Positions 18,052 through 25,991 of a DNA stretch of 30,202 nt are shown piece after piece. Where the stretch lies: contig CAZPHH010000059.1 in assembly GCA_964586145.1 (NCBI GenBank), positions 1 through 30,202 on the forward strand. Reading direction: 5' to 3'. How positions within the stretch are numbered: position 1 is the first letter of the stretch; every line of letters begins with the position of its first letter. This DNA is from JAFGJQ01 sp964586145 (GTDB taxonomy: Bacteria > Planctomycetota > Phycisphaerae > UBA1845). Under the pieces are notes generated by a model that did no database searches, was not told the origin of the DNA, and worked only from the letters and a program-made list of their open reading frames with translations. Position numbers and translations under genes: made by a program.

Positions 18052-19197
18052 ATGCCGTTGGCACCGGGCCACGACAGCCCAGCCCCCCACGCGACGACCG
18101 GGCGTCCATGGGTCATCGACGTGCATTGCCATTTCACGCTCACCGCACGGCGCTGGAATGAGGAGTCACCGTTTGATTTTGAACGCGGGCCGGCCACCCC
18201 GTTTGCCGCGTACAACTCGCCACGGCATCTGGGCCGGATCGGGCAGCGACTGGCCCGGCGATGGATCGGCCGGGGTCGGCATTTGGGGCCTGACGCGCTG
18301 GACGCCCGGCTGGAAGCGCTGTTTCTGAAGCATCTGACCACGTTTCGGCACGTGGACCGCGTGGTGCTGCTCGCGTTTGACGAGGTGCATGACGACGCGG
18401 GTCGAGCCCGCGGGCCGGCCGGCCGCCGACGTGATTTCGGCACGGACATGTACGTCTCCAACGGGTTCGTGGTGCAGATGTGTCGCCGGTACGCAGACCG
18501 GTTCCTGTTTGGGGCCTCGGTGCATCCGTACCGTCCGGACGCGCTGGATTGGCTGGACGCCGTCGTGCGGGCCGGCGCGGTGCTGATGAAATGGCTGCCG
18601 CCCGCGCACAACATCGACGCTGATGACACGCGGGTGATGGCGTTCCTCCGTCGGTGCCACGCGCACCGCCTGCCCCTGCTAGTGCATTACGGTCCGGAGT
18701 TCACCCTGACCACGCACAACCGGCGGGCCGAAGACCCGCGGCCGATGTTCCACGCGCTGCGCCGGCTGCGGGCGGAGAAGTGCATGCCCACGGTCATCGT
18801 GGCCCATGTGGCCACGCCGCTGCTGGGGCCCTTTACGAACGACAGCGCCTTCCGCTCGCTGCTGGCGGCGCTCACCGGCGAGTTTGCCGACGCGCCGCTG
18901 TACGCGGACATCGCGGCGCTGGCGGCCCCGTCCAAGATTCACGGCTTTCGCACGATTCTGCGGACGCCCGCCGTCTGGCCGAAGCTGGTGTACGGCAGCG
19001 ATTTTCCCATTCCCTGCGTGCCCGCAGCGTTTCGCGACCGGCTCGGGCCGCGGTACCGCTGCGTCGCGGCCGAACGCAACTGGATCGACCGGGACGTGCT
19101 CCTCAAGCGCGCCGTCGGCCTGCCGGACGACGTCTTCACCCGCGCCGCCGGGCTGCTGCGTTTGCCATCGGATGGGGGAGGTCCAGATCGTGGATGA
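18052..19197 (+). CDS. Metal-dependent amidohydrolase (amidohydrolase_2-like TIM barrel)
   Basis: 381 aa starting 4 bases after the nadC stop. Barrel metal and catalytic signatures: H25-C-H27 in VIDVHCHF, LMKWLPPAHNID, LLVHYGPE, VIVAHVATP, and YGSDFPIP near 320 with the catalytic Asp. This layout fits the aminocarboxymuconate-semialdehyde-decarboxylase-like/amidohydrolase_2 superfamily, whose members hydrolyse or decarboxylate small molecules in the cytoplasm. The central part (residues 40-130) is Arg-rich and less conserved. The substrate cannot be deduced; the link to NAD synthesis is positional only. Confidence 0.83.
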   Translation: MPLAPGHDSPAPHATTGRPWVIDVHCHFTLTARRWNEESPFDFERGPATPFAAYNSPRHLGRIGQRLARRWIGRGRHLGPDALDARLEALFLKHLTTFRHVDRVVLLAFDEVHDDAGRARGPAGRRRDFGTDMYVSNGFVVQMCRRYADRFLFGASVHPYRPDALDWLDAVVRAGAVLMKWLPPAHNIDADDTRVMAFLRRCHAHRLPLLVHYGPEFTLTTHNRRAEDPRPMFHALRRLRAEKCMPTVIVAHVATPLLGPFTNDSAFRSLLAALTGEFADAPLYADIAALAAPSKIHGFRTILRTPAVWPKLVYGSDFPIPCVPAAFRDRLGPRYRCVAAERNWIDRDVLLKRAVGLPDDVFTRAAGLLRLPSDGGGPDRG

Positions 19198-19699
19198 TTC
19201 GTCGGCTTCAACCTTTCGCGCCTGCGCGGGGCTCGTTCTGGTCGCGGGGATCGCGCCGTCCGGTGGCATGTGGGTCGCCCAACTGCTTCCGTTTCTTCCC
19301 CAACCGCTCATCATGGGAGTGGTCCTCGGGTCGTACCTCGGCGGCCTTGTTCTGATCTGCTGGCCGCTGAAACGCTATATGCCGGTCATCGTCGCATGCC
19401 TGGCCGCCGTGGCGTACATCCAGATCCTGGCATTGGCCCGGACGCTTCCGACCTATCCTGTCACGCCGCCGCTGTTGTGGTTCGTGAGGACTACGGGTTA
19501 CGTTCTGCTGGTTTTTGGGTTGGCGCCCCTCGTGTTGCTGGCGATTGCGGTGGCGGTCCGCCGTCGGCACTGGCCCGACTTCGCCGCCCACCAGTGTCAG
19601 CGGTGCGGCTACGACCTTTCCGGTTCGCCCGGACCGGCCTGTCCTGAGTGTGGAACCGCGTTTGACCGTGCTCCGGTACCCAATGGAACGGACTCGTAA
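19190..19699 (+). CDS. Small membrane protein with C-terminal zinc ribbon
   Basis: 169 aa from the GTG at 19190, which follows GGGGGAGG at 8-base spacing and overlaps the end of the preceding gene by 8 bases; an ATG at 19172 is the alternative. Four hydrophobic segments are visible (about residues 8-25, 30-52, 58-76 and 92-118). The tail holds CQRCGYDLSG...CPECGTAFD, two CxxC pairs that form a zinc ribbon. This CGYDL...CPECG pattern is very common on planctomycete membrane proteins. The ribbon would lie on the cytoplasmic side if the basic RRRHW just before it follows the positive-inside rule. Function unknown. Confidence 0.78.
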   Translation: MDDSSASTFRACAGLVLVAGIAPSGGMWVAQLLPFLPQPLIMGVVLGSYLGGLVLICWPLKRYMPVIVACLAAVAYIQILALARTLPTYPVTPPLLWFVRTTGYVLLVFGLAPLVLLAIAVAVRRRHWPDFAAHQCQRCGYDLSGSPGPACPECGTAFDRAPVPNGTDS

Positions 19700-19708
19700 A
19701 TGTTGTTT

Positions 19709-19739
19709 GGGCTTGATGCGCCTGCGCTGCGTCGAGCCC
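19709..19739. terminator. Hairpin between convergent genes
   Basis: GGGCTTGATG (19709-19718) pairs with CGTCGAGCCC (19730-19739) with two G-T pairs and an 11-base loop, located in the 43-base gap between two convergent stops. Without a T tract it is only a candidate bidirectional terminator. Confidence 0.35.
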
Positions 19740-19742
19740 GGG

Positions 19743-20510
19743 TCACTCGGCGGGACGCGTGGTCGGAGACTCCGAGGCGGGAGCATTTGACCCGGGGAAC
19801 TGCTGGACACTCCAGAGGGGGTGTTCGTTTTCGTCGCATGCGGAGATCTGCGGGACGCCGTTGCTGCCGATCGCCATTTCGAGTCGGATCTTCTCCCTCT
19901 CGTCGCACATTTGCAGCATCGGTTTGCCGTCCGGTTGCAGGTACATTCCGGCCCGATACTTGCCGGTATCGTCAAACAGTGAGAACGACGGGGCGCCGTT
20001 CGGGTCGACCCACATCCCGGCGCGAATCGTTGATTCTCCCTTCCAGAATCCCAGTCGCATGAATCCTTCACGGGACGTGTCGATCTCGAACCGTTCTGCG
20101 CCGGTTTCACCCATTAGGAACAGACTGCTTGACCCGTCCGCGTTTGCCGTCAGCGCGACCCGGGGCTTGTCGGGTGCGTCCAGAATGTCGATCCCGGCGC
20201 TACCGTCTGCCTTCCGGAACACCGAGAGCCCCTTGCCCGGGGTCACGTCCCGCATTGACAACCAGGTGGACCCGTCAACCGAAACACCAAGGTATTCGCG
20301 TATGTTCCCCGCGGTGTCGTGCAGCGTGAGCCATGTCGGGCCATTCCTGTCCACGGAAAACACGCCTCGGACCACGCCGCTACGATCGACCACCTCGAAA
20401 CGCCCGGCACGGACCACGCCCTGTACGGCCGGCCGGTTCAGGATGGCCAGCGTGATGAACGCGGAGCCGATGAGAATGGCAATCGCGACGATCCAGATTC
20501 GGCCGTGCAT
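19743..20510 (-). CDS. Membrane-anchored beta-repeat protein
   Basis: 255 aa. One N-terminal hydrophobic helix (about residues 4-24) with no clear cleavage site suggests a signal anchor. The rest is about eight degenerate repeats of 22-26 residues with the form G.....DG.P.L.L.D..GK.R, for example WVDPNGAPSFSLFDDTGKYR and YLQPDGKPMLQMCDE, each likely a beta-hairpin unit. The tail ends in SPTTRPAE, a Thr/Pro-rich ending common in Phycisphaerae-type proteins. It is the third gene after lptF and lptG with a 52-base gap, so it may belong to the same envelope operon. No enzyme motif; a structural or binding role outside the membrane is inferred. Confidence 0.78.
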   Translation of the reverse strand: MHGRIWIVAIAILIGSAFITLAILNRPAVQGVVRAGRFEVVDRSGVVRGVFSVDRNGPTWLTLHDTAGNIREYLGVSVDGSTWLSMRDVTPGKGLSVFRKADGSAGIDILDAPDKPRVALTANADGSSSLFLMGETGAERFEIDTSREGFMRLGFWKGESTIRAGMWVDPNGAPSFSLFDDTGKYRAGMYLQPDGKPMLQMCDEREKIRLEMAIGSNGVPQISACDENEHPLWSVQQFPGSNAPASESPTTRPAE

Positions 20511-20562
20511 CTTCTGCGACCCCCCTCTTCTGGGGCAAATGGGACGCGGTTCCCCGTCCCTC

Positions 20563-21669
20563 TCACGTCCGGATGCGGTCGAGCAGCACGACGGCGACGG
20601 GGGTGAAGAGGATGATGGGGATCCAGCCGGGCAGGGCAGGCAGGCCGGCGGGGCTGAGATTCTGGCCGACGACGGAGACCACGAAGCACAGCCCGCAGGC
20701 CACCAGGCACTTGCCGGCGTCGCTGATCAGGTTGCCCGCCATCCGGCGGAGCAGGAACGGGATGCCCAGCAGCAGCATGAGCACGTTGACCATCGGCGTG
20801 GCGAATCGTTCGTGGCGGATCTGCGCGACGTGCTGCGCGTCCGGCAGGCCCAGCCCGACCAGATCGGCCAGTTGGGTGGAACTGAGGTAGCGCAGCCACT
20901 GCGACGACTGCCGCATCTGGATGTCCCGCGGGGTCAGGTCGCTCAGGTAGTAACGGGGGTAGCTGTCGGCGAGTTCCACTTGCGGGCCGATGGCGCCGGG
21001 GCCGCGAGTGACCTGTTGCCGCTGCAAACCGCGTTCCAGCTTCCAGCGCCCGCCTCGGGGAAGCCCGGGCTGGGATTCCCACGTGGCCTGCCCCGCCTCG
21101 ATCACTTGCGTGATGTCGCCTTTTTCGTTCCGAATGAGGACCAGCATGTCGCGCATTTCGCCGGTGGACGGAAGGAACTGCCGGGCGGAAAGCAGGGCGC
21201 CGTCGCGGTCGTTCAGAAACCACACTTCATAGGTCCGTTCGCCCAGCGGGTCGTCGTGCCGGCGGGCCAGTTGGTGGGCCAGCGAGGGAATGATCCACTC
21301 CGTATTGACGAACCACGCGGCCGTGGTCGCGATGCCGAACGCGATGACCGGAACCGTCACCCGGTACAGGCTCACGCCCGAGGCCAGCATGGCGGTCATC
21401 TCGTTGAGCCGACGCAGACGGCCCAGGGTCAACATGCCGGCTACGACGGTGATCACGCCGGAAAGCTGCCCAAAGTACTTGAAGAGGTTCGCCCCGTAGT
21501 AGCTGGCGATGCCCATCGCCACCTGCCCGACCGTCCGATGGTCTTCCGTGAACTCGTCCATGTTGAAGAACAGATCGAGCACGATGTACAGACTGATCAT
21601 GACGCCCAGGGCGATGAGGTAGTTCACCAGCAGGGAACGCAGGATGTATCGATCCAGAGTGCTGATCAT
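20563..21669 (-). CDS. lptG: LptF/LptG-family permease (YjgP/YjgQ), downstream copy
   Basis: 368 aa, starting 8 bases after the stop of the preceding lptF-like gene, so translation is probably coupled. Three membrane helices are at each end (IALGVMISLYIVLDLFF at the start; VNVLMLLLGIPFLLRR and further segments at the end), flanking a periplasmic beta-rich domain of about 170 residues. The conserved cytoplasmic loop near GRLRRLNEMTAMLASGVSLYRV contacts the LptB ATPase in known systems. LptFG with LptB pulls lipopolysaccharide (or another outer-membrane lipid) from the inner membrane. Length is typical (350-370 aa). The F/G assignment is by size and order only. Confidence 0.9.
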   Translation of the reverse strand: MISTLDRYILRSLLVNYLIALGVMISLYIVLDLFFNMDEFTEDHRTVGQVAMGIASYYGANLFKYFGQLSGVITVVAGMLTLGRLRRLNEMTAMLASGVSLYRVTVPVIAFGIATTAAWFVNTEWIIPSLAHQLARRHDDPLGERTYEVWFLNDRDGALLSARQFLPSTGEMRDMLVLIRNEKGDITQVIEAGQATWESQPGLPRGGRWKLERGLQRQQVTRGPGAIGPQVELADSYPRYYLSDLTPRDIQMRQSSQWLRYLSSTQLADLVGLGLPDAQHVAQIRHERFATPMVNVLMLLLGIPFLLRRMAGNLISDAGKCLVACGLCFVVSVVGQNLSPAGLPALPGWIPIILFTPVAVVLLDRIRT

Positions 21670-21677
21670 GCCGGTTG

Positions 21678-23318
21678 CTACCGCCTCACGAACCGCGTCA
21701 GTACCAGGACATCCAGCACGCCCACCAGCGCAATGCCGGCCCAGATGATCAGAAGACCCGTTCGATCCGTGCCGACCTTCTCCGCCATCTGCCGCCCCAT
21801 GATGATGATGACGGTCACCAGAACCGAAGGCACGAACGCGATGCCGAACGCGGTCAGCACGTGCGACCCGCGGAACACGATGGCCAGGGCCGCCCCCAGA
21901 ACCACCAGCACGAGCACGCTGACGCTGAACGCCAGGCGGGCGTGGATCAGCGCGACCAGATCGCGGTGCATCGTGGCCAGCCGCTCGCGAAGCCTTTCGT
22001 GCAGTTGCCTGCCCTCGGGCCCGAGGTGGAATGCGTCTGCGGCGTCCTTGTCGAGCAGCATGCGCGGCGAATACCGCATGACCTCCTGGGTTGCAGGGGA
22101 CGGCAGGGGAAACGGGCTGGACTCCCAGCGGTCCTTGCGGCTCGAGCGACCCGGCATCAGGGGATCGGAGAGACTCACATGGTCGAAGAACTCCAGCGTG
22201 ACTTCGGCCCCCCGCGTCTCCGTACGGCGAATTCGGACGGCCGCCCGGTCGGACGTGATGGTCCGTTGCACGTCGCCGATGACCTCGCGGACCCGAACGT
22301 TGTCCGTGAACGTCAGGCGGCCGTCCGCCTCGTCCTGCACGGCGTTGTCCGACCGGAGTTCGTACCGGACCTTGTCGTCCCCGAGGACCACCGGCTCGCC
22401 TCGGTCGAACGCGGCACTCCATTGCTCCGCCAGGCCGTGGTAATAGAAGGCGTCGGCCATCGCGTTCCGCAGCAGGTCAAGCGGCTCTTGCACTTCGGGG
22501 ATCGTGTCGGGCCGGCGAACGAACTCCCACAGCTCCGTCAGGTTGCGCCATTTCAGCTTCATCGCGGAGCGAAGGGGGATGGGAGTGGCCTCCAGGGGGA
22601 GAAACTCTTCGCTCATCCACTGCAATCGGCGGCGGTGGAAGTAGTGGGCCCCGTACATCTCCCCCGCCACGGTGGGCGGATCCTCCGTCTTGTCGAAGCG
22701 GATGTCCACGCGCTCCGCCGTCCCATAGCTGACCCACTCGTCCTTCTCCATCTGCACAAAGGCCACGCGAGTCAGGTTCAGAAAGTCCGGCTGGCTCACG
22801 CCGTCGACCACCGCGCCGGGGATCGCTTCCGTCGCATCGGCATAGATGCGGGCCTTCTGGCCCAGGGGCAGCCGTCCGGGCGACTGGAGACGTTTCTGCA
22901 CGAGATACACCGCGTCGGCCTTCACCAGTTGCGTGATGTTCGCCATGAGCCCCGGGATGACGTAGTTGATGGTGTAGAACGTGACCACCGCCGACACCAG
23001 GCTGAAGAGCAACGTCGGCAGCAGCAGGTGGTGGATGTTGATGCCGCTGGCCCGGCAGGCGGTCAGCTCGTTGTCAGCGCTGAGACGCCCATACGTCACC
23101 GTGGCGGCGAACAGCGCGGCGACCGGCAGCACCAGGGCCGCCGATATCGGCAGGATGCGGACCATCACCATCACCAGTTGCCGAGTGGTCATCTGCTCGG
23201 CCTCGATGATGTTCATGATCCCGCCGGTGAGACCGGCCAAGGCGGTCAGGGCGACGGCCGTCAGCAGGAAGGCCTTGCCCATTTCGCGGAAGATGTATCC
23301 TTGCAGCGTCCAGAGCAT
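21678..23318 (-). CDS. lptF: LptF/LptG-family permease with enlarged periplasmic domain
   Basis: 546 aa from the ATG at 23318; upstream extension to 23507 is Gly/Arg-rich and not family-like. The ends are LptF-type: YIFREMGKAFLLTAVALTAL at the start, LSADNELTACRASGINIHHLL for the LptB-contact loop, and three C-terminal helices (FSVSVLVLVVLGAALAIVF, then ITVII-like and IIWAGIALVGVLDVLVL). The protein is about 180 residues longer than usual because the periplasmic domain is expanded. Its distal part (LRSDNAVQDEADGRLTFTD, then VQRTITSDRAAVRI) resembles the OstA/LptA-LptC beta-jellyroll. If so, part of the bridge for lipid transfer is built into the permease. The gene is divergent from the HldE-like gene and has no obvious SD sequence. 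Confidence 0.88.
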   Translation of the reverse strand: MLWTLQGYIFREMGKAFLLTAVALTALAGLTGGIMNIIEAEQMTTRQLVMVMVRILPISAALVLPVAALFAATVTYGRLSADNELTACRASGINIHHLLLPTLLFSLVSAVVTFYTINYVIPGLMANITQLVKADAVYLVQKRLQSPGRLPLGQKARIYADATEAIPGAVVDGVSQPDFLNLTRVAFVQMEKDEWVSYGTAERVDIRFDKTEDPPTVAGEMYGAHYFHRRRLQWMSEEFLPLEATPIPLRSAMKLKWRNLTELWEFVRRPDTIPEVQEPLDLLRNAMADAFYYHGLAEQWSAAFDRGEPVVLGDDKVRYELRSDNAVQDEADGRLTFTDNVRVREVIGDVQRTITSDRAAVRIRRTETRGAEVTLEFFDHVSLSDPLMPGRSSRKDRWESSPFPLPSPATQEVMRYSPRMLLDKDAADAFHLGPEGRQLHERLRERLATMHRDLVALIHARLAFSVSVLVLVVLGAALAIVFRGSHVLTAFGIAFVPSVLVTVIIIMGRQMAEKVGTDRTGLLIIWAGIALVGVLDVLVLTRFVRR

Positions 23319-23573
23319 GTTTCGTTCGGACCCGGGCTGGGCCGCCTTTGCCGTCGACCCGGCCCCGCAACCCCGGGCCGGGCCCGGGCGCACGCCAATA
23401 CCATTCCGACCAGCGTATGTCCGATAATCGCCAATTGCAACTCCCCACGGCCTTTCGGCGGATTGAGCCTCCCGAAACGCCCGGGAATCGACCGATAAAC
23501 GAGGCACGGTACACCCGCCGGCGGCTGCGGGACACGGTTCGCCGCCTGTTGGGACGCCGAATACGAGTGTGCG

Positions 23574-25172
23574 ATGTCGTCAAGCTACCAGCGCAAGATT
23601 CTCGGACTCTCCCGCCTGCTGGAGGTGGTCGCCGAGGCCCGCCGCGCACGCAAGGCCGTCGTCCAGTGCCACGGCTGCTTCGACATCGTCCACCCCGGAC
23701 ACGTGCGATACCTGGAGTTCGCGCGACGGCAGGGCGATTTGCTCATCGTCACCCTGACCGCCGACGCCGCGATCTCCAAGAGCACGGCCAGCCCGTACAT
23801 CCCCGAGGAGCTGCGCGCGGAGAACATTGCGGCCCTGGAACTGGTCGACTACGTCTACATCGACCCGTCGCCCACGGCGGAATCCGTGCTGGACGCCCTG
23901 AAGCCTGACATCTACGTCAAGGGGGCCGAATACGAGACGTCCGGCGATCCGCGGTTTCTCCGCGAACGGGCCATCGTGGAGGCGAACGGGGGGCGGGTCA
24001 TCTTCTCCAGCGGTGAGACCATCTTCAGCTCCACGCGACTGATTGCCAGCATGGCGGCCCAGACCGATCTGGAACGGCAGAAGCTGGCCCTGGTCCGCCG
24101 CCGGCACCGGGTGACCCGATCGGCCCTGTTCGATGCGCTCGACCGCTTCCGCAGCCTGCGCGTGGCCGTCCTGGGAGATCTCATTCTGGACCGCTACGTG
24201 TTCTGCGACACGATCGACATCGCGGGCGAATCGCCCATGATGTCCCTGGCCGAGCTGCGCGAGGAACGGTTCGTCGGCGGAGCGGCCGTTGTGGCCCGGC
24301 ACCTGGCGTCCCTGGGCGCCCGGCCCTTTCTCGTCTCGACCACGGCCGTCCACGATGACAGTGAGGTCGTGCCCGTCCTGAACGAGGAAGGCATCGAGCA
24401 CCATCTGGTCCCCACGCGTCCCGCGCTCGTGGAGAAAACGCGATACCTGGTCGAGCACAACAAACTTCTGAAGGTCGACAAGGCGGCCCGCATTCCGCTG
24501 GACACGCGCATGGAGCGCGAGGTGGCCCAGCGGCTGCTCCATGAGCTGGACCGCATCGACGCCCTGATCATCTGCGATTTCGGCTACGGGACGGTGACGG
24601 CCGGCTTGCTGCGGCAGCTTCTGCCGGCTTGCACGGAGCGCGGAATCGTCGTTACGGCCGATACCGCGGGCTCCCGGGGGCACCTCGCGGAGTTTCAACA
24701 AGTCGCCCTTCTGTGCCCGACGGAACGCGAACTCCGCGCCATCCTCAACGATTTCGACGCCGGGTTGTCCAGCGTGGCCTGGGAAGTGATGGGCAGAACG
24801 CAGGCGAAACACCTCATCGTCACCATGGGCGATCGGGGGGTCGTCGTCTTCACACGCCCGACCCTGGAAGCGGACAGCCCCGGATGGTCCGGGCGCCTCC
24901 GCAGCGAACACATCCCGAGCCTCTCCGAGCACAGCGTGGACCGGCTGGGATCCGGCGCCGCGCTGCTGGCCGTCACGACACTGGGGCTGAGCCAGGGGCT
25001 GAATCTCATGCAGTCGGCGTGGCTGGGCATTCTGGCGGCGGATACGGCGGCGGCCCAACTGGGCAACGTGCCCGTGCGAATGGATGAACTGAGGGCGCGA
25101 ATCCGGTGCTGGACGGAGCCGACCGCCCCCGCCGTGCGGGAGGAGCCGCTCGCCGTGGCTGCCCTGACCTGA
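23574..25172 (+). CDS. HldE-like protein with swapped domains: nucleotidyltransferase then PfkB kinase
   Basis: 532 aa. Residues 1-170 are the RfaE/HldE cytidylyltransferase-like domain: HGCFDIVHPGH at 33-43 and FSSGETIFSSTRLI near 145-158. Residues about 185-505 are a PfkB/ribokinase fold: VAVLGDLILDRYVF, FVGGAAVVARHLASLGA, IICDFGYGTV, and DRLGSGAALLA at 456-466. E. coli HldE has the kinase first and the transferase second, so the order is reversed. The usual catalytic Asp of the PfkB signature (GAGD) is Ala462 here, suggesting weak or absent kinase activity. Known HldE makes ADP-heptose for the LPS core; the divergent lptF-lptG supports an envelope role. A tandem 21-bp repeat starts at its stop codon. 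Confidence 0.88.
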   Translation: MSSSYQRKILGLSRLLEVVAEARRARKAVVQCHGCFDIVHPGHVRYLEFARRQGDLLIVTLTADAAISKSTASPYIPEELRAENIAALELVDYVYIDPSPTAESVLDALKPDIYVKGAEYETSGDPRFLRERAIVEANGGRVIFSSGETIFSSTRLIASMAAQTDLERQKLALVRRRHRVTRSALFDALDRFRSLRVAVLGDLILDRYVFCDTIDIAGESPMMSLAELREERFVGGAAVVARHLASLGARPFLVSTTAVHDDSEVVPVLNEEGIEHHLVPTRPALVEKTRYLVEHNKLLKVDKAARIPLDTRMEREVAQRLLHELDRIDALIICDFGYGTVTAGLLRQLLPACTERGIVVTADTAGSRGHLAEFQQVALLCPTERELRAILNDFDAGLSSVAWEVMGRTQAKHLIVTMGDRGVVVFTRPTLEADSPGWSGRLRSEHIPSLSEHSVDRLGSGAALLAVTTLGLSQGLNLMQSAWLGILAADTAAAQLGNVPVRMDELRARIRCWTEPTAPAVREEPLAVAALT

Positions 25173-25209
25173 CCACAGTACCCGAAGCCCTGACCAAAGT
25201 ACCCGAAGC
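25168..25209 (+). repeat. 21-bp tandem duplication at a stop codon
   Basis: Copies at 25168-25188 and 25189-25209 share the unit CCTGACC-A-(C/A)-AGTACCCGAAGC with a single difference. The first copy contains the TGA of the HldE-like gene, so the duplication repeats the stop region. Confidence 0.8.
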
Positions 25210-25331
25210 GGTTCCTCGCCAGATACACCGTAACTCCATTCTTCTCAGCCGGTTGCGCACCCTTCTACCTGGGGGAACGTACGGCGCCATGCAATTCGCT
25301 GCATTTCCGGGGCACGACTGGTCGAAAAGCA

Positions 25332-25349
25332 TTTGATCGGTATATCAAA
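25332..25349. promoter_or_regulatory. Candidate DtxR/MntR-type operator
   Basis: TTTGAT-CGGTAT-ATCAAA, an 18-bp inverted repeat with perfect 6-base arms, lies 14 bases upstream of the -10 element, in the -35 region, of a DtxR-family gene. Size and AT-rich arms suit MntR/IdeR-like boxes, and binding there would block polymerase. A second, partly matching half element (TACCGAT) lies at 25372-25378. Confidence 0.6.
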
Positions 25350-25360
25350 CACGGGTTGGG

Positions 25361-25369
25361 TGATATAAT
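25361..25369 (+). promoter_or_regulatory. Extended -10 promoter, probably leaderless mRNA
   Basis: TGATATAAT is a perfect extended -10 (TGn-TATAAT at 25364-25369). The -35 position only has the weak TATATC at 25341-25346. Initiation 6-8 bases downstream would fall 1-4 bases before the ATG at 25379, so little or no leader and no SD site would be present. Confidence 0.65.
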
Positions 25370-25378
25370 CTTACCGAT

Positions 25379-25927
25379 ATGGACGGCCCACCTGCAGACA
25401 TCTGGAAGGAATTCGAGCGGAACGTGGTGAGCCACTCCGCCGCGCACCACATTGTGGCCATCGCCGAGCTGCTGGAGTCGCGCGGGTATGCCCGTGTGTC
25501 GGACGTGGCCAAAACGCTGAACATCACGCGCGGCAGTGCGTCGCTGACGCTCAAGGCCCTCAAGCAGAGGGGGTTTGTGGAAGAAGACGAAAATCGCTTT
25601 CTTCGTCTTTCCGCGAACGGAGAGAGCATCGCCCGCGCGATTCTGGGCAAAAAGGCGCTCATCCGCCGATTTTTCACGAACGTGCTGGGGGTCCCCGAGG
25701 GAACGGCCGAGGTGGATTCGTGCAAAATCGAGCACCTCGTCGGGCCCGGAACCATGCGACGCCTGGACCACTACCTCAAGTTCCTCGATAGCCAGCACCG
25801 GGCCGTCCAGTCGTTCAAGGAGGCTTGGCGCCATTTCAGCGAGTCGATAGAGGATGCGCCGGAAGCGCCGGCCCGGTCACCCGCGAGGGGTGCCGATGCG
25901 CAGGCCGATCTCCCGGCCGGTGCGTGA
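25379..25927 (+). CDS. DtxR/MntR-family metal-dependent repressor
   Basis: 182 aa. Winged helix at about 20-80: AAHHIVAIAELLESRGYARV, SDVAKTLNITRGSASLTLKA, LKQRGFVEEDENRFLRLSANG. The dimerisation and metal part has CKIEHLVGPGTMRRL, where C115, E118 and H119 match the C/E/H ligands of DtxR/MntR. In the preceding helix the family His (as in K-H-R-L) is replaced: the sequence reads KKALIRRFF. The C-terminal 30 residues are Ala/Pro-rich without similarity. As first gene before Fur-FeoA and feoB, with a palindrome over its promoter, it is likely an autoregulated Fe or Mn sensor for the whole module. The start is fixed by the promoter position rather than an SD. Confidence 0.87.
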   Translation: MDGPPADIWKEFERNVVSHSAAHHIVAIAELLESRGYARVSDVAKTLNITRGSASLTLKALKQRGFVEEDENRFLRLSANGESIARAILGKKALIRRFFTNVLGVPEGTAEVDSCKIEHLVGPGTMRRLDHYLKFLDSQHRAVQSFKEAWRHFSESIEDAPEAPARSPARGADAQADLPAGA

Positions 25928-25991
25928 GGCGGCGTTCGGCTCCACCGGTTCTGACGGCTGACTCCTGCGGGCTACAGCAAGGTTGTACGGA

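Noticed and set aside
19759..22443. 894-codon open frame on the plus strand
   Set aside because: Antisense to the beta-repeat gene, lptG and part of lptF; composition changes abruptly along it and no motif is present.
21675..23498. 607-codon open frame on the plus strand
   Set aside because: Antisense shadow of the lptF-like gene; His/Arg/Gln-rich with no domain.
23580..25058. 492-codon open frame on the minus strand
   Set aside because: Antisense to the HldE-like gene and without any motif.
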